From Scytonema millei VB511283 (GTDB taxonomy: Bacteria; Cyanobacteriota; Cyanobacteriia; Cyanobacteriales; Chroococcidiopsidaceae), in NCBI RefSeq assembly GCF_000817735.3, contig NZ_JTJC03000006.1, positions 73,783-137,782 on the forward strand: a DNA stretch of 64,000 bases. Direction: 5' to 3'. Shown one piece after another: positions 54,448-64,000 of this stretch (positions are counted from its first letter, which is position 1; each line of letters starts with the position of its first letter). Position numbers and translations under genes: made by a program. Below the pieces are notes generated by a model that did no database searches, was not told the DNA's origin, and was given only the letters and a program-made list of their open reading frames with translations.

Positions 54448-55229
54448 TCACTACTCTCCTGCCGACCTGCTAAGTTTTTTGCAATGAGGATTGCTTCCTC
54501 CTCCGTAAATTCAATTGAAAGACCTCCAGCGTCTTCTCTCACGGCAGTTCTTACCTGGATGCTGTCTCCAGTAAACCTATAAGTTATGGCATATTTCCAG
54601 CGGTCTATACCCCTGTATTTGGTTCTAGCCAGAGTAGAAATAGCATCCTTCAGCTCTGGGGATATAGCTGGTTCGCCTTGAAGCGGTTTGTATGGGTCCA
54701 CGAAACCTATCCTCGTTTCTTGTACTTGCTTTTGCAATTCTTCTACTTGCTTTAGGATTTCACTGGCTTCGGAGCTAAGTTGGCGCGATTGTCTCGATAA
54801 ATTCGGTATTTCTTGCCTAATTTTTTCTTTCAACTGCTCTACATTTACCCCTAAGTTTTCTACAACTCTCAGTGCAACACCTTCTGAATTCAAGATGGAG
54901 AGTAGTATCTGTTCTGGGTGTATGGGGGTTCGATATTCCAGAGAAATATCGACCGCATCTTCTAAAGCCCGTTTTGCATTTGGAGTAAAAGGAATTTCAA
55001 CACCGACAAACCCAGAACCTAAGCCAATAATTTTCTGTACCTCAGCCCTAGCTACTTTTAGAGTTACCCCCGCCGCATTTAGTAAAGTCGTAGCGTTATT
55101 CTTTGCACCCAAGCAACCGAGTAATAGCTGCTCTCTTCCTACAAAGTTATGTCCCATCCTCCGAGATTCCTCTTGGGCAAGCATGATAACCTTGATGGAT
55201 TTTTCTGAGAAGTTTCTGAAGTCAACCAT
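54444..55229 (-). CDS. Stand-alone Clp_N-domain protein
   Basis: The 261-residue protein has two Clp N repeats in residues 1-150 (MGHNFVGREQLLLGCLGAK and IHPEQILLSILNSEGVA), a coiled-coil linker at about 150-185 (EASEILKQVEELQKQVQ), then a C-terminal beta-rich unit (KYAITYRFTGDSIQVR, FTEEEAILIAKNL). No AAA+ ATPase module is present, so it may present substrates to ClpC. It is a paralogue of the protein at 51055. It overlaps the DUF29 gene by four bases. Confidence 0.87.
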   Translation of the reverse strand: MVDFRNFSEKSIKVIMLAQEESRRMGHNFVGREQLLLGCLGAKNNATTLLNAAGVTLKVARAEVQKIIGLGSGFVGVEIPFTPNAKRALEDAVDISLEYRTPIHPEQILLSILNSEGVALRVVENLGVNVEQLKEKIRQEIPNLSRQSRQLSSEASEILKQVEELQKQVQETRIGFVDPYKPLQGEPAISPELKDAISTLARTKYRGIDRWKYAITYRFTGDSIQVRTAVREDAGGLSIEFTEEEAILIAKNLAGRQESSD

Positions 55230-55253
55230 TTTTCACATCCGCAAAGATTTTCG

Positions 55254-55454
55254 TTAAATCTGCTTCCACAAAACAAAACCTAAAGGGATGACGAGAATAA
55301 TAACGGTCAACCAAGTCGTGGCAATAATGGTTCCCGCTACTAAAAGCAGCCAACGGCTCCAGCTTTTAACTTCAGCTTTAATTTCAGCTACCTCTACTTC
55401 TAAGTAAGCGATTGCAGCTTTCATCTCCTTTGATTGGGTTGGTTCGGGTATCAT
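55254..55454 (-). CDS. Small membrane protein with coiled coil
   Basis: The 66-residue protein has an N-terminal coiled coil (AAIAYLEVEVAEIKAEV) and a hydrophobic hairpin (WLLLVAGTIIATTWLTVI, then VIPLGFVLW). It overlaps the preceding gene by four bases and lies 24 bases before the Clp_N gene. Probably a membrane anchor for the cluster's complex. Confidence 0.75.
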   Translation of the reverse strand: MIPEPTQSKEMKAAIAYLEVEVAEIKAEVKSWSRWLLLVAGTIIATTWLTVIILVIPLGFVLWKQI

Positions 55455-55774
55455 TTCTTTTCTCCCAAATGCTCTTGTAGGTACTTCCGTTTTGCATCGC
55501 CAAACAAATACACCACATCACCCAATTCATCTACTTCGCGCATCGCATTGAACTGCCGTGCCTTTGAGTTGAGATACCACTTGGCGAATGCTACATGGAT
55601 TCCACAGCTAATAGCAAATTTATCGAGCCGTATTTCTCGGTCACAACGAGTTAGTATTCTTAGCTCGGTGTCCATCTCGCCTAACTTCCACATCAACCCA
55701 ATAAGTCCCCAGATCCCGAAGAAAAGCCCGATAAATAAAACTATAGTAATCAGATCGGCTAATGCCTCAGACAT
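55451..55774 (-). CDS. Membrane protein, unknown
   Basis: The 107-residue protein has one N-terminal membrane segment (ITIVLFIGLFFGIWGLIGL), followed by a basic helical region (ELRILTRCDREIRLDK and REVDELGDVVYLFGDAK). It is the first of five overlapping or near-overlapping genes running to 53453. No known domain. It lies 65 bases downstream of the gene ending at 55840. Confidence 0.72.
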   Translation of the reverse strand: MSEALADLITIVLFIGLFFGIWGLIGLMWKLGEMDTELRILTRCDREIRLDKFAISCGIHVAFAKWYLNSKARQFNAMREVDELGDVVYLFGDAKRKYLQEHLGEKK

Positions 55775-55839
55775 AAATTACGCCGACTCCTAAAGTAGTG
55801 TATGAAAGACTTGCTCTAACTTTCCAATAGCTGAGACGA

Positions 55840-56370
55840 TTATTGTCTGTCTAACTCCTTGAGTGTCGCCAACATATAAATCAGCTTATCTGACTGCTCT
55901 GGCAGTAGTTGCAGATCGGAACGAAAAACAATTTCAGCTAATTCTGCCAGCTGGCGGCGCAACCACTTTGTTTCTCTTTGCAAAGACTTGAGCAACTTAT
56001 CTTGGTCAGTATCCTCTAATTGGGATGGCTTTTGAAGGGGGACTACCTTAGCGATCCCTTGTTCCTCATCTAAATTTCTTTTATTCACTCCACCTGGATA
56101 ATAACTATTTGCCCACAATTTCAGTAGATTCAGTTGGGATCTCTTGCGGCGTAACGCCCCCCACGCTTTACTCAACCACTCGCTGTCTATTGCCTTATGT
56201 CCAAACCGCGAATCTTCAATTGCTATGCGGATTTGAGCATTGATGTCTTCAATTTCTGCCTTGAGGCTAGTCGTCATCTCCAACCAGCTTTTTACCGTTC
56301 CATCAAACGCAGCTAGAGATTCATACACCCAAGGCGGCATGGAGTCCACTATTGGCAATGGTTTGTTCAT
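55840..56370 (-). CDS. Helical protein of unknown function
   Basis: The 176-residue protein is almost wholly helical: SLKAEIEDINAQIRIAIED, LSKAWGALRRKRSQLNLLK, DKLLKSLQRETKWLRRQLAE. There is no membrane segment. It precedes the five-gene operon on the same strand and may share its promoter. No family recognised. Confidence 0.6.
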   Translation of the reverse strand: MNKPLPIVDSMPPWVYESLAAFDGTVKSWLEMTTSLKAEIEDINAQIRIAIEDSRFGHKAIDSEWLSKAWGALRRKRSQLNLLKLWANSYYPGGVNKRNLDEEQGIAKVVPLQKPSQLEDTDQDKLLKSLQRETKWLRRQLAELAEIVFRSDLQLLPEQSDKLIYMLATLKELDRQ

Positions 56371-57033
56371 GGGTAGAACTAGTTGCTATGTACTATGTGA
56401 TAAACAATACCACAACTACTATGAATTTCTCCAGTTCGTACAAACGATCGAGTTGCGATCGCACGCCGCCCATCGTGAGTGCTTTTGCAAGTAACATAAA
56501 GACCTCTTGAGAGCGTTGTCAACTACGTTACAACGATTTGTACGTTGGTATATAGAAGCAGCTAGCTCTATTATGAGTTAAATTATAGCAATTTTGGTAG
56601 ATTTACCGATGCTTTTGCCAAGAATTAGCAGTACTACCAAAACTTAAAAATAAGCGTATTTATCGCAACTATAAAATCAACCAATGTTTTGAGCTTTAAC
56701 TTATTTCTCACTAGACTGTCCTCAGTAATTTTAGGAATGTATATATATATTAATTTTTATATTTTAAGAGATTTTCCCGATCTCATTAACCATTTTAAGA
56801 AAATAAAATCTGAGAATATTTAATTTCTACACAATATGTAGTTTTGCTGGAGCTTTTTAATGGATATTTATGATTGATTTTTTATGCATAAAAAATCAAT
56901 ACATAACTGGTTTTCTATATGTTTTTCAGTTGAATTGGGAATTCATAAAATTTTCCGATTATTTATCATTAAATTCTCCAAGATTAGTCACCACTTACAT
57001 ATCTAGTATTGCATTGATTCTGGAAAACTTTGA
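56371..57033. other. AT-rich intergenic stretch before restriction-like operon
   Basis: About 660 bases, strongly AT-rich to the right. TTTTGGTAG (56592-56600) is mirrored by CTACCAAAA (56634-56642), a 9-bp perfect inverted repeat with a 33-base gap. The promoter of the helicase-methyltransferase operon must lie here or in the adjacent bases. No gene is supported. Confidence 0.55.
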
Positions 57034-60000
57034 ATGCCGCGTATTTTTGATAATATTGAACTATCGCTTTTGCCTACACTGCGAGAAACTCTAAAAGTTT
57101 CGTATTGCGCTGATTTTTGTGTTGGCTACTTCAACCTCAGAGGGTGGCAAAAGATTGACGATTTGATCGAGCAATATATAGGTGGAGAGAAAGCTTGTTG
57201 CCGTCTTTTAATTGGGATGCAAAGCTTACCCGAAGATGAAGTTCGTACCACCCTCACGCTCGGTAATGGTATTCAAAGAATTGATAACAAAGCTATTATT
57301 CAGTTCAAAAAACGGATAGCAGCAGAGTTTCGCCAACAACTTATTATTGGCGTGCCAACTAATCAGGACGAAGCTGGATTGCGTCGGCTTAGCATTCAAA
57401 TCAAAGCTAAAAAACTTCAAATAAAACTCTTCCTACGCCATCCGCTCCACGCCAAGCTTTATCTGATCCACCGCAACGATCCCAATACACCAACTGTTGG
57501 ATTTTTGGGTAGCAGTAACCTTACCTTGCCTGGACTAGCTAAGCAAGGTGAGCTGAACGTTGATGTCCTAGATCATGATGCTTGTAACAAACTGCATAAA
57601 TGGTTTGAAGACCGTTGGGAAGACTTTGGATGTGTAGATATTTCTAAAGAACTGGCAGAACTAATTGATGAAAGCTGGGCAAGAGAAGAACTAATTCCTC
57701 CTTACTACATTTATCTGAAGATTGCCTATCATTTATCCCACGAAGCAATCGCAGGACTATCAGAATTTCGCATTCCCTCGGAATTTAAAGATCGCCTATT
57801 CGAGTTTCAAAAAGCAGCGGTTCAGCTTGCTGCTCGCCATGTGACTAAACGGGGAGGCGTGCTAGTTGGTGATGTAGTTGGTCTAGGAAAAACTTTGGTA
57901 GGGACTGCTCTCGCTAAAATTCTGCAAGAGGATTGCCTGCTAGAGACACTAATTATCTGCCCAAAAAACCTTGTGGATATGTGGCAAGGATATGTGGAGC
58001 AGTATCGACTGATTGCAAAAGTTTTATCCATCAGCAAGGTATTGAAAGAATTACCTAACCTACGCCGTTACAGAGTAGTTCTGATTGATGAAAGTCACAA
58101 CTTACGTAACCGCGAAGGTAAATGTTATCGAGCAATACAGGAATACATTACTGCTAACGAAAGTCGTTGCATTCTTCTGTCTGCTACTCCATATAACAAG
58201 ACCTATCTCGATCTTTCTGCTCAGCTAAGGTTGTTTGTGCCAGAAGACCAAGACTTGGGTTTTAGACCAGAGCAATTATTGAATCAACTTGGTGGGGGAA
58301 CAGCAGGAGAACTTGAGTTTATCAGGCGACATCAATGCTCCGTGCGGTCTTTGGCTGCTTTTGAGAAAAGCGAATCCCCTGATGACTGGCGGGATCTGAT
58401 GAAGCGTTACATGGTGCGACGGACTCGCAGCTTTATTCAAGAGAATTATGCCGAAACGGATGATGCAGGTCGTAAGTATTTAACATTTTCCAATGGCGGA
58501 CGTTCTTATTTTCCAGAGCGATTGCCCAAAACGATTAGGTTTTCCCTTGGCGATTCTGGTAGCGATCTATATTCGCGCCTTTACTCAGAGTCGGTAGTAG
58601 ATGCGATCGACAATCTTCACCTACCTCGATACGGGCTAGGTAATTACGTTGCTCCTTTGCATGTACAGCCACCTACAGAGGCAGAGCGTCGTCAGTTAAA
58701 CGGCTTATCTCGTGCTGGAAGGCGGTTAATGGGTTTTTGCCGCACTAATTTGTTCAAACGTTTGGAAAGTAGTGGCATTGCTTTTATTCAGTCTCTAGAG
58801 CGGCACATCCTACGGAATTTCATTTACCTTTACGCAATTGAAAATGGACTAGATATCCCTATTGGTTCTCAGGAAGCAGATTTACTAGACACGCGCATCA
58901 GCGACGAAGATTCAGACTCTATTGCTGCCACATTGTTTGACACTGAAATAGAAGACGATGATGAAGCGATATTAACACCAGAAGCACTACTTTTACAGCT
59001 AGAGGATGGCTTTCGTCAACAGGCAGGAGCGGTTTACGCAGAGTATGCCAGCCGCTACAAGCGCCGCTTCAAGTGGCTGCGACCTATATTATTCGATATC
59101 GAAGCATTGCAACAAGATTTGCTAGCCGATGCAAGATTGCTGCTCGGCATCCTACGAACCTGTGGCAGATGGAATCCGCACCAAGATGAAAAACTAATAG
59201 CTTTAGTTAAACTGCTACAGCAATCTCACCCTAAAGACAAGGTACTAATTTTTACCCAGTTTGCCGACACCGTGCGCTATCTGGTGGATAACCTTGAAGC
59301 CAGAAACATTACCAGTGTTGCAGGAATTACAGGACAATCTTCAAATCCTACAGAAATAGTTGGGAGATTTAGCCCTGTAAGCAATGAAAAACGCGATCGC
59401 GTTTCCCCAGCAGATGAACTTCGTATCCTCATTGCTACGGATATTTTAAGTGAAGGTCACAACCTCCAAGACTGCGCTACGATTGTCAATTTCGATTTAC
59501 CTTGGGCAATCATTCGCCTTATTCAGCGTGCTGGAAGGGTAGACCGGATCGGTCAAAAGGCTGAAAAGATTCTCTGTTATTCATTTCTACCTGCTGAGGG
59601 CGTGGAGCGCATTATCAACCTACGCGGTCGTCTAAGAAGACGGCTGCGGGAGAACGCTGAAGTCGTCGGAACCGATGAAGCTTTCTTTGAAGATGACGAC
59701 GCTCAAGTAATTCTCGATCTCTACAACGAAAGATCGGGAATTTTAGATGGAGAAGATGACACGGAAGTAGACCTAACATCTGAAGCCTTCCAAATCTGGA
59801 AGAACGCTACAGAGGCTAATCCAGCTTTGAAAAAGACTATTGGGGAGATGCCCAGCGTGGTCTACTCTACCCGCGCTTATACCCCCACTCCACCAGCTCC
59901 AGAAGGGGTGCTGCTTTACATGAAGACAGCCGAAGGCAACGACTCCCTGATTTGGGTCGATCGCAATGGTAACAGCGTCACTCAATCTCAATTGGCAATT

Positions 60001-60435
60001 TTGAAAGCAGCAGCGTGCGACCCAGACACGCCAGCAATTGCCAGGGACGATCGGCATCACGAGTTAGTCAAAAAAGGTGCTGAGTTGATTGCCCAAGAGG
60101 AGAAGAATGCAGGCGGTCAGCTAGGTCGTCCTACAGGGGCGAGATTCCGTACCTACGATCGCCTAAAGCATTATGCCCGACAGATGGAAGGAACCCTTTT
60201 CGTAACAGAGGAACTGCTGAGGGCAATTGACGAAATTTACCGCTACCCACTGCGCCAATCGGCAACTGATACCCTCAACCGCCAACTCAAAAGCGGGATT
60301 AGCGACCAGCAATTAGCAGAGTTGGTAGTCGCTCTACGAGCAGACGATCGCTTAAGCATTGTCAGCGATGAAGCCGAACAGCGGGAGCCAGAAATTATTT
60401 GTTCGCTCGGACTCTTCGAGCCAAAAGGAGTATAA
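57034..60435 (+). CDS. PLD-nuclease and SNF2-helicase fusion
   Basis: The 1133-residue protein has an N-terminal PLD-like nuclease domain (about residues 10-200) with HAKLYLIHRND and GSSNLTLPG, the H-x-K and GSxN motifs. An SF2/SNF2 helicase follows: motif I GDVVGLGKTLVG near 285, motif II VVLIDESHNLR, motif III LLSATPYNK and, in the second half, IATDILSEGHNLQDC and QRAGRVDRIGQ. It acts as ATP-driven DNA translocase with nuclease potential. The methyltransferase gene begins three bases after its stop, with AAGGAG before it. It resembles the helicase partner of phage restriction systems, but no exact named system. Confidence 0.92.
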   Translation: MPRIFDNIELSLLPTLRETLKVSYCADFCVGYFNLRGWQKIDDLIEQYIGGEKACCRLLIGMQSLPEDEVRTTLTLGNGIQRIDNKAIIQFKKRIAAEFRQQLIIGVPTNQDEAGLRRLSIQIKAKKLQIKLFLRHPLHAKLYLIHRNDPNTPTVGFLGSSNLTLPGLAKQGELNVDVLDHDACNKLHKWFEDRWEDFGCVDISKELAELIDESWAREELIPPYYIYLKIAYHLSHEAIAGLSEFRIPSEFKDRLFEFQKAAVQLAARHVTKRGGVLVGDVVGLGKTLVGTALAKILQEDCLLETLIICPKNLVDMWQGYVEQYRLIAKVLSISKVLKELPNLRRYRVVLIDESHNLRNREGKCYRAIQEYITANESRCILLSATPYNKTYLDLSAQLRLFVPEDQDLGFRPEQLLNQLGGGTAGELEFIRRHQCSVRSLAAFEKSESPDDWRDLMKRYMVRRTRSFIQENYAETDDAGRKYLTFSNGGRSYFPERLPKTIRFSLGDSGSDLYSRLYSESVVDAIDNLHLPRYGLGNYVAPLHVQPPTEAERRQLNGLSRAGRRLMGFCRTNLFKRLESSGIAFIQSLERHILRNFIYLYAIENGLDIPIGSQEADLLDTRISDEDSDSIAATLFDTEIEDDDEAILTPEALLLQLEDGFRQQAGAVYAEYASRYKRRFKWLRPILFDIEALQQDLLADARLLLGILRTCGRWNPHQDEKLIALVKLLQQSHPKDKVLIFTQFADTVRYLVDNLEARNITSVAGITGQSSNPTEIVGRFSPVSNEKRDRVSPADELRILIATDILSEGHNLQDCATIVNFDLPWAIIRLIQRAGRVDRIGQKAEKILCYSFLPAEGVERIINLRGRLRRRLRENAEVVGTDEAFFEDDDAQVILDLYNERSGILDGEDDTEVDLTSEAFQIWKNATEANPALKKTIGEMPSVVYSTRAYTPTPPAPEGVLLYMKTAEGNDSLIWVDRNGNSVTQSQLAILKAAACDPDTPAIARDDRHHELVKKGAELIAQEEKNAGGQLGRPTGARFRTYDRLKHYARQMEGTLFVTEELLRAIDEIYRYPLRQSATDTLNRQLKSGISDQQLAELVVALRADDRLSIVSDEAEQREPEIICSLGLFEPKGV

Positions 60436-60438
60436 GCA

Positions 60439-63400
60439 ATGCCCATCAATCGCAAACAGGCTCGCAGTTATTTGAAGCAATTTGAGTTCGAGCCACTATT
60501 CGTTCAAGAACTAGGCTGGGATTACTATACTGGTCAAACTCTACCCATCAGTGTCGAAGGGCAAATCTACAGCCTTACCCCCCTGGTTGAGAAGCGGGGA
60601 GTGATAGTTTACTGTTGCGCTCCAGACGCACAGGGTAGGATTCCAGAATACGCTACACGTCGCCAGATCGAGCGGCAAGTTGCCAAATACGTCCACGAGC
60701 ATTTGATTATATACGTCGATGCTGCCCAGACCGAGCAAGTTTGGCTGTGGGTCAGGCGCGAGATTGGTAAACCTGCTGCTTGCCGAGAGCATCGGTTTCA
60801 TACAAGCCAGTCTGGGGCTGCCCTACTCCAGAAACTAGAGGCGATCGCTTTCTCCCTAGAAGAAGAGGAATCGCTTACCCTGGTCGAGGTGACAGGTCGC
60901 ACCCGCAGAGCCTTTGATGTCGATCGCGTTACCAAAAAGTTTTACGACCGCTTCAAGAAAGAACACGCTGCTTTCCTTCAGCTCATCCAAGGTATTGACA
61001 TTCCTTCGGATTTGGAATGGTACGCATCCTTAATGCTCAACCGCTTAATGTTTATCTACTTTATCCAGAAACAAGGCTTTTTGGATGGGGATAGAGACTA
61101 TCTGCTTCGTCGGTTGCGGATGTGTCAGCAGCAGAATGGACGAGATGCGTTCCACTCCTTCTACCGCTACTTTTTACTCCGGCTATGTCACGAAGGTTTA
61201 GGCAAGCAGGAGCGCACTCCCGAACTAGAAAAATTACTGGGCAAAGTTCCCTACCTGAATGGGGGTCTATTCGAGGTACACCCTTTAGAGATCGCTCACC
61301 CAGATATTCAAATTCCAGACTCAGCTTTTGAGAAAATTTTCAGCTTTTTTGAGGAATACCAGTGGCATTTGGACGAGCGCCCGTTGCGGAACGACCAAGA
61401 AATCAATCCTGACGTTTTGGGTTACATATTCGAGAAGTACACCAACCAGAAGCAAATGGGGGCATACTACACCAAAGAAGACATTACAGAATACATTAGC
61501 AAGAATTGCATTATTCCCTTTATTTTTGAATCTGTAGACAAGCAAGTAGGCGACTCTCTATTCAAACCTAATGGTTTAGCCTGGAAACTGCTGCGAGAAG
61601 ACCCAGACCGCTACATTTACAAAGCAGTTCGCCAAGGAGTGGATACTCCACTACCTGATGCGATCGCTGCTGGTATTGATGATGTCTCAAAACGGGATAG
61701 TTGGAATCGACCAGCCGCTCCAGAGCTTGTCCTACCTACTGAAACCTGGCGCGAACACGTAGCTCGTCGTAACCGCTGTCTGGAACTACGCCAAAAGCTA
61801 GCATCTGGAGAAATCCAATCCATCAACAATCTAATTACGTATAACTTAGATATCCGTCAGTTAGCTCAAGACGTGATAGAAAACTGCTTCGATCCAGAAC
61901 TACTGTCAGTTTTCTATCAAGCTATCTCTGAAATCACTGTTTTAGACCCCACTTGCGGCTCTGGGGCTTTCTTATTTGCCGCTCTCAACATTCTCGAAGC
62001 ATTGTATGATGCCTGCTTGGAGCGGATGCAAACTTTCTTGGATGAAAATTATCGCTTTAGCGACGATAAGTACGTTCAAAAAATCCAACAGTTTAGCCAA
62101 ATTCTTCAACAAATCAACCAGCACCTTAATCGTCGCTATTTCATTCTCAAGTCAATCGTCATTAACAACTTGTATGGCGTTGACATCATGCAGGAAGCGA
62201 CGGAAATTTGCAAGCTCCGCTTGTTCCTAAAATTGATGGCTCAAGTCGAACCTGATGCTTCACGACAGAACTACGGCGTAGAACCACTGCCTGATATTGA
62301 TTTCAACATTCGTGCTGGTAATACGTTGGTTGGTTTTGCTAGCTACGATGAGGTGAAAAAAGCTGTTGAGGGAGAGAAGCAGAAAAAGCTAGATCTATTC
62401 GGTGACATGGCTCGGATCGACGAAAAGGCAAAGGCTGTCGATCAAAGTTTTCAAAATTTCCGCAAACTTCAGACTGAAAGAGCTGATGGGCGCTTAACTT
62501 CTCAAAAGAAGGCAGAACTTAGTAGCAAGCTTCAAGAGCTGAGAAACGAGCTTGACCGCTACCTAGCCGAGAAGTATGAGATGGGGCTATCTAAAAAGCT
62601 AGCAACTTTCAAAAAGTGGAGGGAAAGTCACCAACCGTTTCACTGGTTTGTTGAGTTCTACGGCATTGTCAACAGGGGGGGGTTTGATGTGATTATCGGA
62701 AATCCTCCGTATGTAGAGTGGTCAAAGATTAAGGGATACGAACTACTCGCAGGTATTTACAAAACTAGAAGCTGTGGCAATTTATATACCGTTATATGTG
62801 AGCGATCTTACAGACTTCTACAAAACCAAGGCTGCTTTGGCATAATTGTGCCGATAAGTTGTATTGCTACTAATCGAATGGCTCCCTTTCGAGACTTATG
62901 GAAGGAAGAACATTTAGATACGTATGCTAGCCATTACTCTGGTGATGCACATCCTTCGGTACTCTTTCAAGGAGTTAAATTTAGGTTATCTATCTTACTA
63001 CAGCATAAAGGTCTATTAACTTCAAACATATACAGTACACAGTTTCAAAAATGGTTGCCGGAGGAACGAGAAAATCTGTTTCAGTTAATTGAATATGTTG
63101 AGGTTGAACCAACTTGCATTCGCCTTAGCCTTGTTCCTAAAGTTGCCACAAAAATACATGCTTCTGTTTTGTACAAACTCTGTAGCAGTCACTCCCTAGT
63201 TCAGACCAGTATCTACTCAAATTCAGAATATACGGTTTATGCTCATAGAATTGTGGCACACTTTGTCAAAGCCTTTGATTTTATTCCATTCTTCAAAAAT
63301 GAGCGAGATGGCGAGAAAAAATCTGAAGACTACAAGACTTTTCATACTAATACCAAATTGAACAGCGACACTTTAGCTGCCTTACTAAATAGTAGTCTAT

Positions 63401-63753
63401 TCTATATCTGGTTTGTGTCATATTCAGATGTCTATCACTGCGGGCGTGAAGTCATTCTTGACTTCCCTTGCGACATAGCACTTCTGGCAAAAGCCCTGGG
63501 GAAGAAACTATCTGAGGTGAAAGATCGCCTCATGAAAAGCTTACAAGCTCATAGTATCCGACGCTGTATTCCTTACAAAGCTACTGGATTAGTAGAATAT
63601 GATGAATTTTATCCTCGACTCTCTAAGTCAACTATGGATGAAATAGATCGCATTCTAGCTCAACACTACGGCTTTACAGACGAAGAACTAGACTTCATCG
63701 TTAACTATGACATCAAGTATAGAATGGGGCGGGATTTAGAGGATGAAGATTAA
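60439..63753 (+). CDS. Large Eco57I/PglX-class N6-adenine methyltransferase
   Basis: The 1104-residue protein has an N-terminal region (about 1-170) with LKQFEFEPLFVQELGWDYY and YVHEHLIIYVDAAQTEQVW, reminiscent of the nuclease-like N-termini of type IIG enzymes but without a clear catalytic motif. Motif I is LDPTCGSGAFLFAALNILE (near residue 505) and motif IV NPPYVEW (near 755), the gamma-class N6-adenine layout. The C-terminal region with NLYTVICERSYRLL and late wHTH-like part may read the target. With the upstream helicase-nuclease it forms a candidate restriction-modification or defence pair. Confidence 0.92.
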   Translation: MPINRKQARSYLKQFEFEPLFVQELGWDYYTGQTLPISVEGQIYSLTPLVEKRGVIVYCCAPDAQGRIPEYATRRQIERQVAKYVHEHLIIYVDAAQTEQVWLWVRREIGKPAACREHRFHTSQSGAALLQKLEAIAFSLEEEESLTLVEVTGRTRRAFDVDRVTKKFYDRFKKEHAAFLQLIQGIDIPSDLEWYASLMLNRLMFIYFIQKQGFLDGDRDYLLRRLRMCQQQNGRDAFHSFYRYFLLRLCHEGLGKQERTPELEKLLGKVPYLNGGLFEVHPLEIAHPDIQIPDSAFEKIFSFFEEYQWHLDERPLRNDQEINPDVLGYIFEKYTNQKQMGAYYTKEDITEYISKNCIIPFIFESVDKQVGDSLFKPNGLAWKLLREDPDRYIYKAVRQGVDTPLPDAIAAGIDDVSKRDSWNRPAAPELVLPTETWREHVARRNRCLELRQKLASGEIQSINNLITYNLDIRQLAQDVIENCFDPELLSVFYQAISEITVLDPTCGSGAFLFAALNILEALYDACLERMQTFLDENYRFSDDKYVQKIQQFSQILQQINQHLNRRYFILKSIVINNLYGVDIMQEATEICKLRLFLKLMAQVEPDASRQNYGVEPLPDIDFNIRAGNTLVGFASYDEVKKAVEGEKQKKLDLFGDMARIDEKAKAVDQSFQNFRKLQTERADGRLTSQKKAELSSKLQELRNELDRYLAEKYEMGLSKKLATFKKWRESHQPFHWFVEFYGIVNRGGFDVIIGNPPYVEWSKIKGYELLAGIYKTRSCGNLYTVICERSYRLLQNQGCFGIIVPISCIATNRMAPFRDLWKEEHLDTYASHYSGDAHPSVLFQGVKFRLSILLQHKGLLTSNIYSTQFQKWLPEERENLFQLIEYVEVEPTCIRLSLVPKVATKIHASVLYKLCSSHSLVQTSIYSNSEYTVYAHRIVAHFVKAFDFIPFFKNERDGEKKSEDYKTFHTNTKLNSDTLAALLNSSLFYIWFVSYSDVYHCGREVILDFPCDIALLAKALGKKLSEVKDRLMKSLQAHSIRRCIPYKATGLVEYDEFYPRLSKSTMDEIDRILAQHYGFTDEELDFIVNYDIKYRMGRDLEDED

Positions 63754-64000
63754 TAAATACTGGTTTTTATGAAACGAGTTTTTCTATAAAGAAAAGCTAC
63801 TATAATTTTCCTAAAATTGTAGAAGTAGTAGGTTAAAAAGAATTGTTTTGAAACTCAAGCTACTGGAAAAAAACACATCGAACTTTTGACTAGAATTCCT
63901 GCCACCTACTAATTCACCAACCAAAATTTATTTTCAGCATGATGCGCTAATGACAGAAATTCTACAACAAAGATGTGTTTTGAGTGCGGCTTCTATAGAT
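63754..64000. other. AT-rich region at right edge
   Basis: No open frame is supported. I looked for a transposon right end (TGTACA with GCGACAT sites) and found none before the window ends. Confidence 0.5.

Noticed and set aside
58320-58340. GCGACATCAATGC, identical to a left-end TnsB-type site
   Set aside because: It lies inside the helicase coding region, alone, without TGTACA or neighbours. Chance match.
57034-63753. Calling the operon DISARM or BREX
   Set aside because: PLD, SNF2 helicase and methyltransferase domains occur in those systems, but the defining drmA/drmB or brxC/pglZ genes are not seen next to them.

Overview
The window is cyanobacterial chromosome. The palindromic octamer GCGATCGC is very frequent, there are short tandem repeats such as runs of TTATCAG between genes, and the gene set fits: paired ClpR/ClpP, PAS-rich kinases, an acyl-lipid desaturase, a Ycf52-like acetyltransferase, Uma2 and DUF29 proteins. 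The protein style suggests the Chroococcidiopsis/Nostocales side, but the species cannot be fixed from the sequence. I saw no rRNA or tRNA gene.

Bases 1-29970 are mostly housekeeping genes: an HNH/VWA cluster, clpR-clpP, moaD, gpmA, a HicBA toxin-antitoxin pair, carB, argG, a malic enzyme, a three-receiver response regulator with a PAS histidine kinase, an NGNW-repeat protein, a GGDEF/EAL protein, a DUF1611/dipeptide-epimerase pair, a desaturase divergent from a TetR regulator, and a phosphorothioation-associated methyltransferase. Small mobile repeats have entered several of these genes in frame.

Bases 29976-38080 hold the main feature, the core of a type V-K CRISPR-associated transposon (CAST). 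It has a left end beginning TGTACA with repeated ATGTCGC-type sites, a tandem-duplicated XRE repressor candidate, tnsB, tnsC, tniQ, cas12k with a degenerate RuvC site, a tracrRNA closely resembling the known Scytonema one, and a CRISPR array whose tail decays into three isolated degenerate repeats. In such elements Cas12k, crRNA and tracrRNA find the target, TniQ and TnsC bridge to it, and TnsB cuts and joins the ends. The left end lies about 34 bp upstream of a 63-aa gene that leads into the methyltransferase gene, not at a tRNA. A typical right end is not visible before base 64000, so the region to the right may all be cargo.

Bases 38080-64000 are accessory DNA. They hold Uma2-type nuclease-like proteins (one fused to a nucleotidyltransferase-like domain), a TumE-like toxin-antitoxin pair, a HerA-like ATPase, a wrecked Tn554-like recombinase module, an XRE regulator with matching palindromes, a GIY-YIG protein, two stand-alone Clp_N proteins plus decayed copies of that gene set, and a tightly overlapped operon (two membrane proteins, Clp_N, DUF29, Uma2). 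The region ends with a two-gene restriction-like operon: a PLD-nuclease/SNF2-helicase and a large Eco57I-class adenine methyltransferase. It reads as a defence and mobile-element island.
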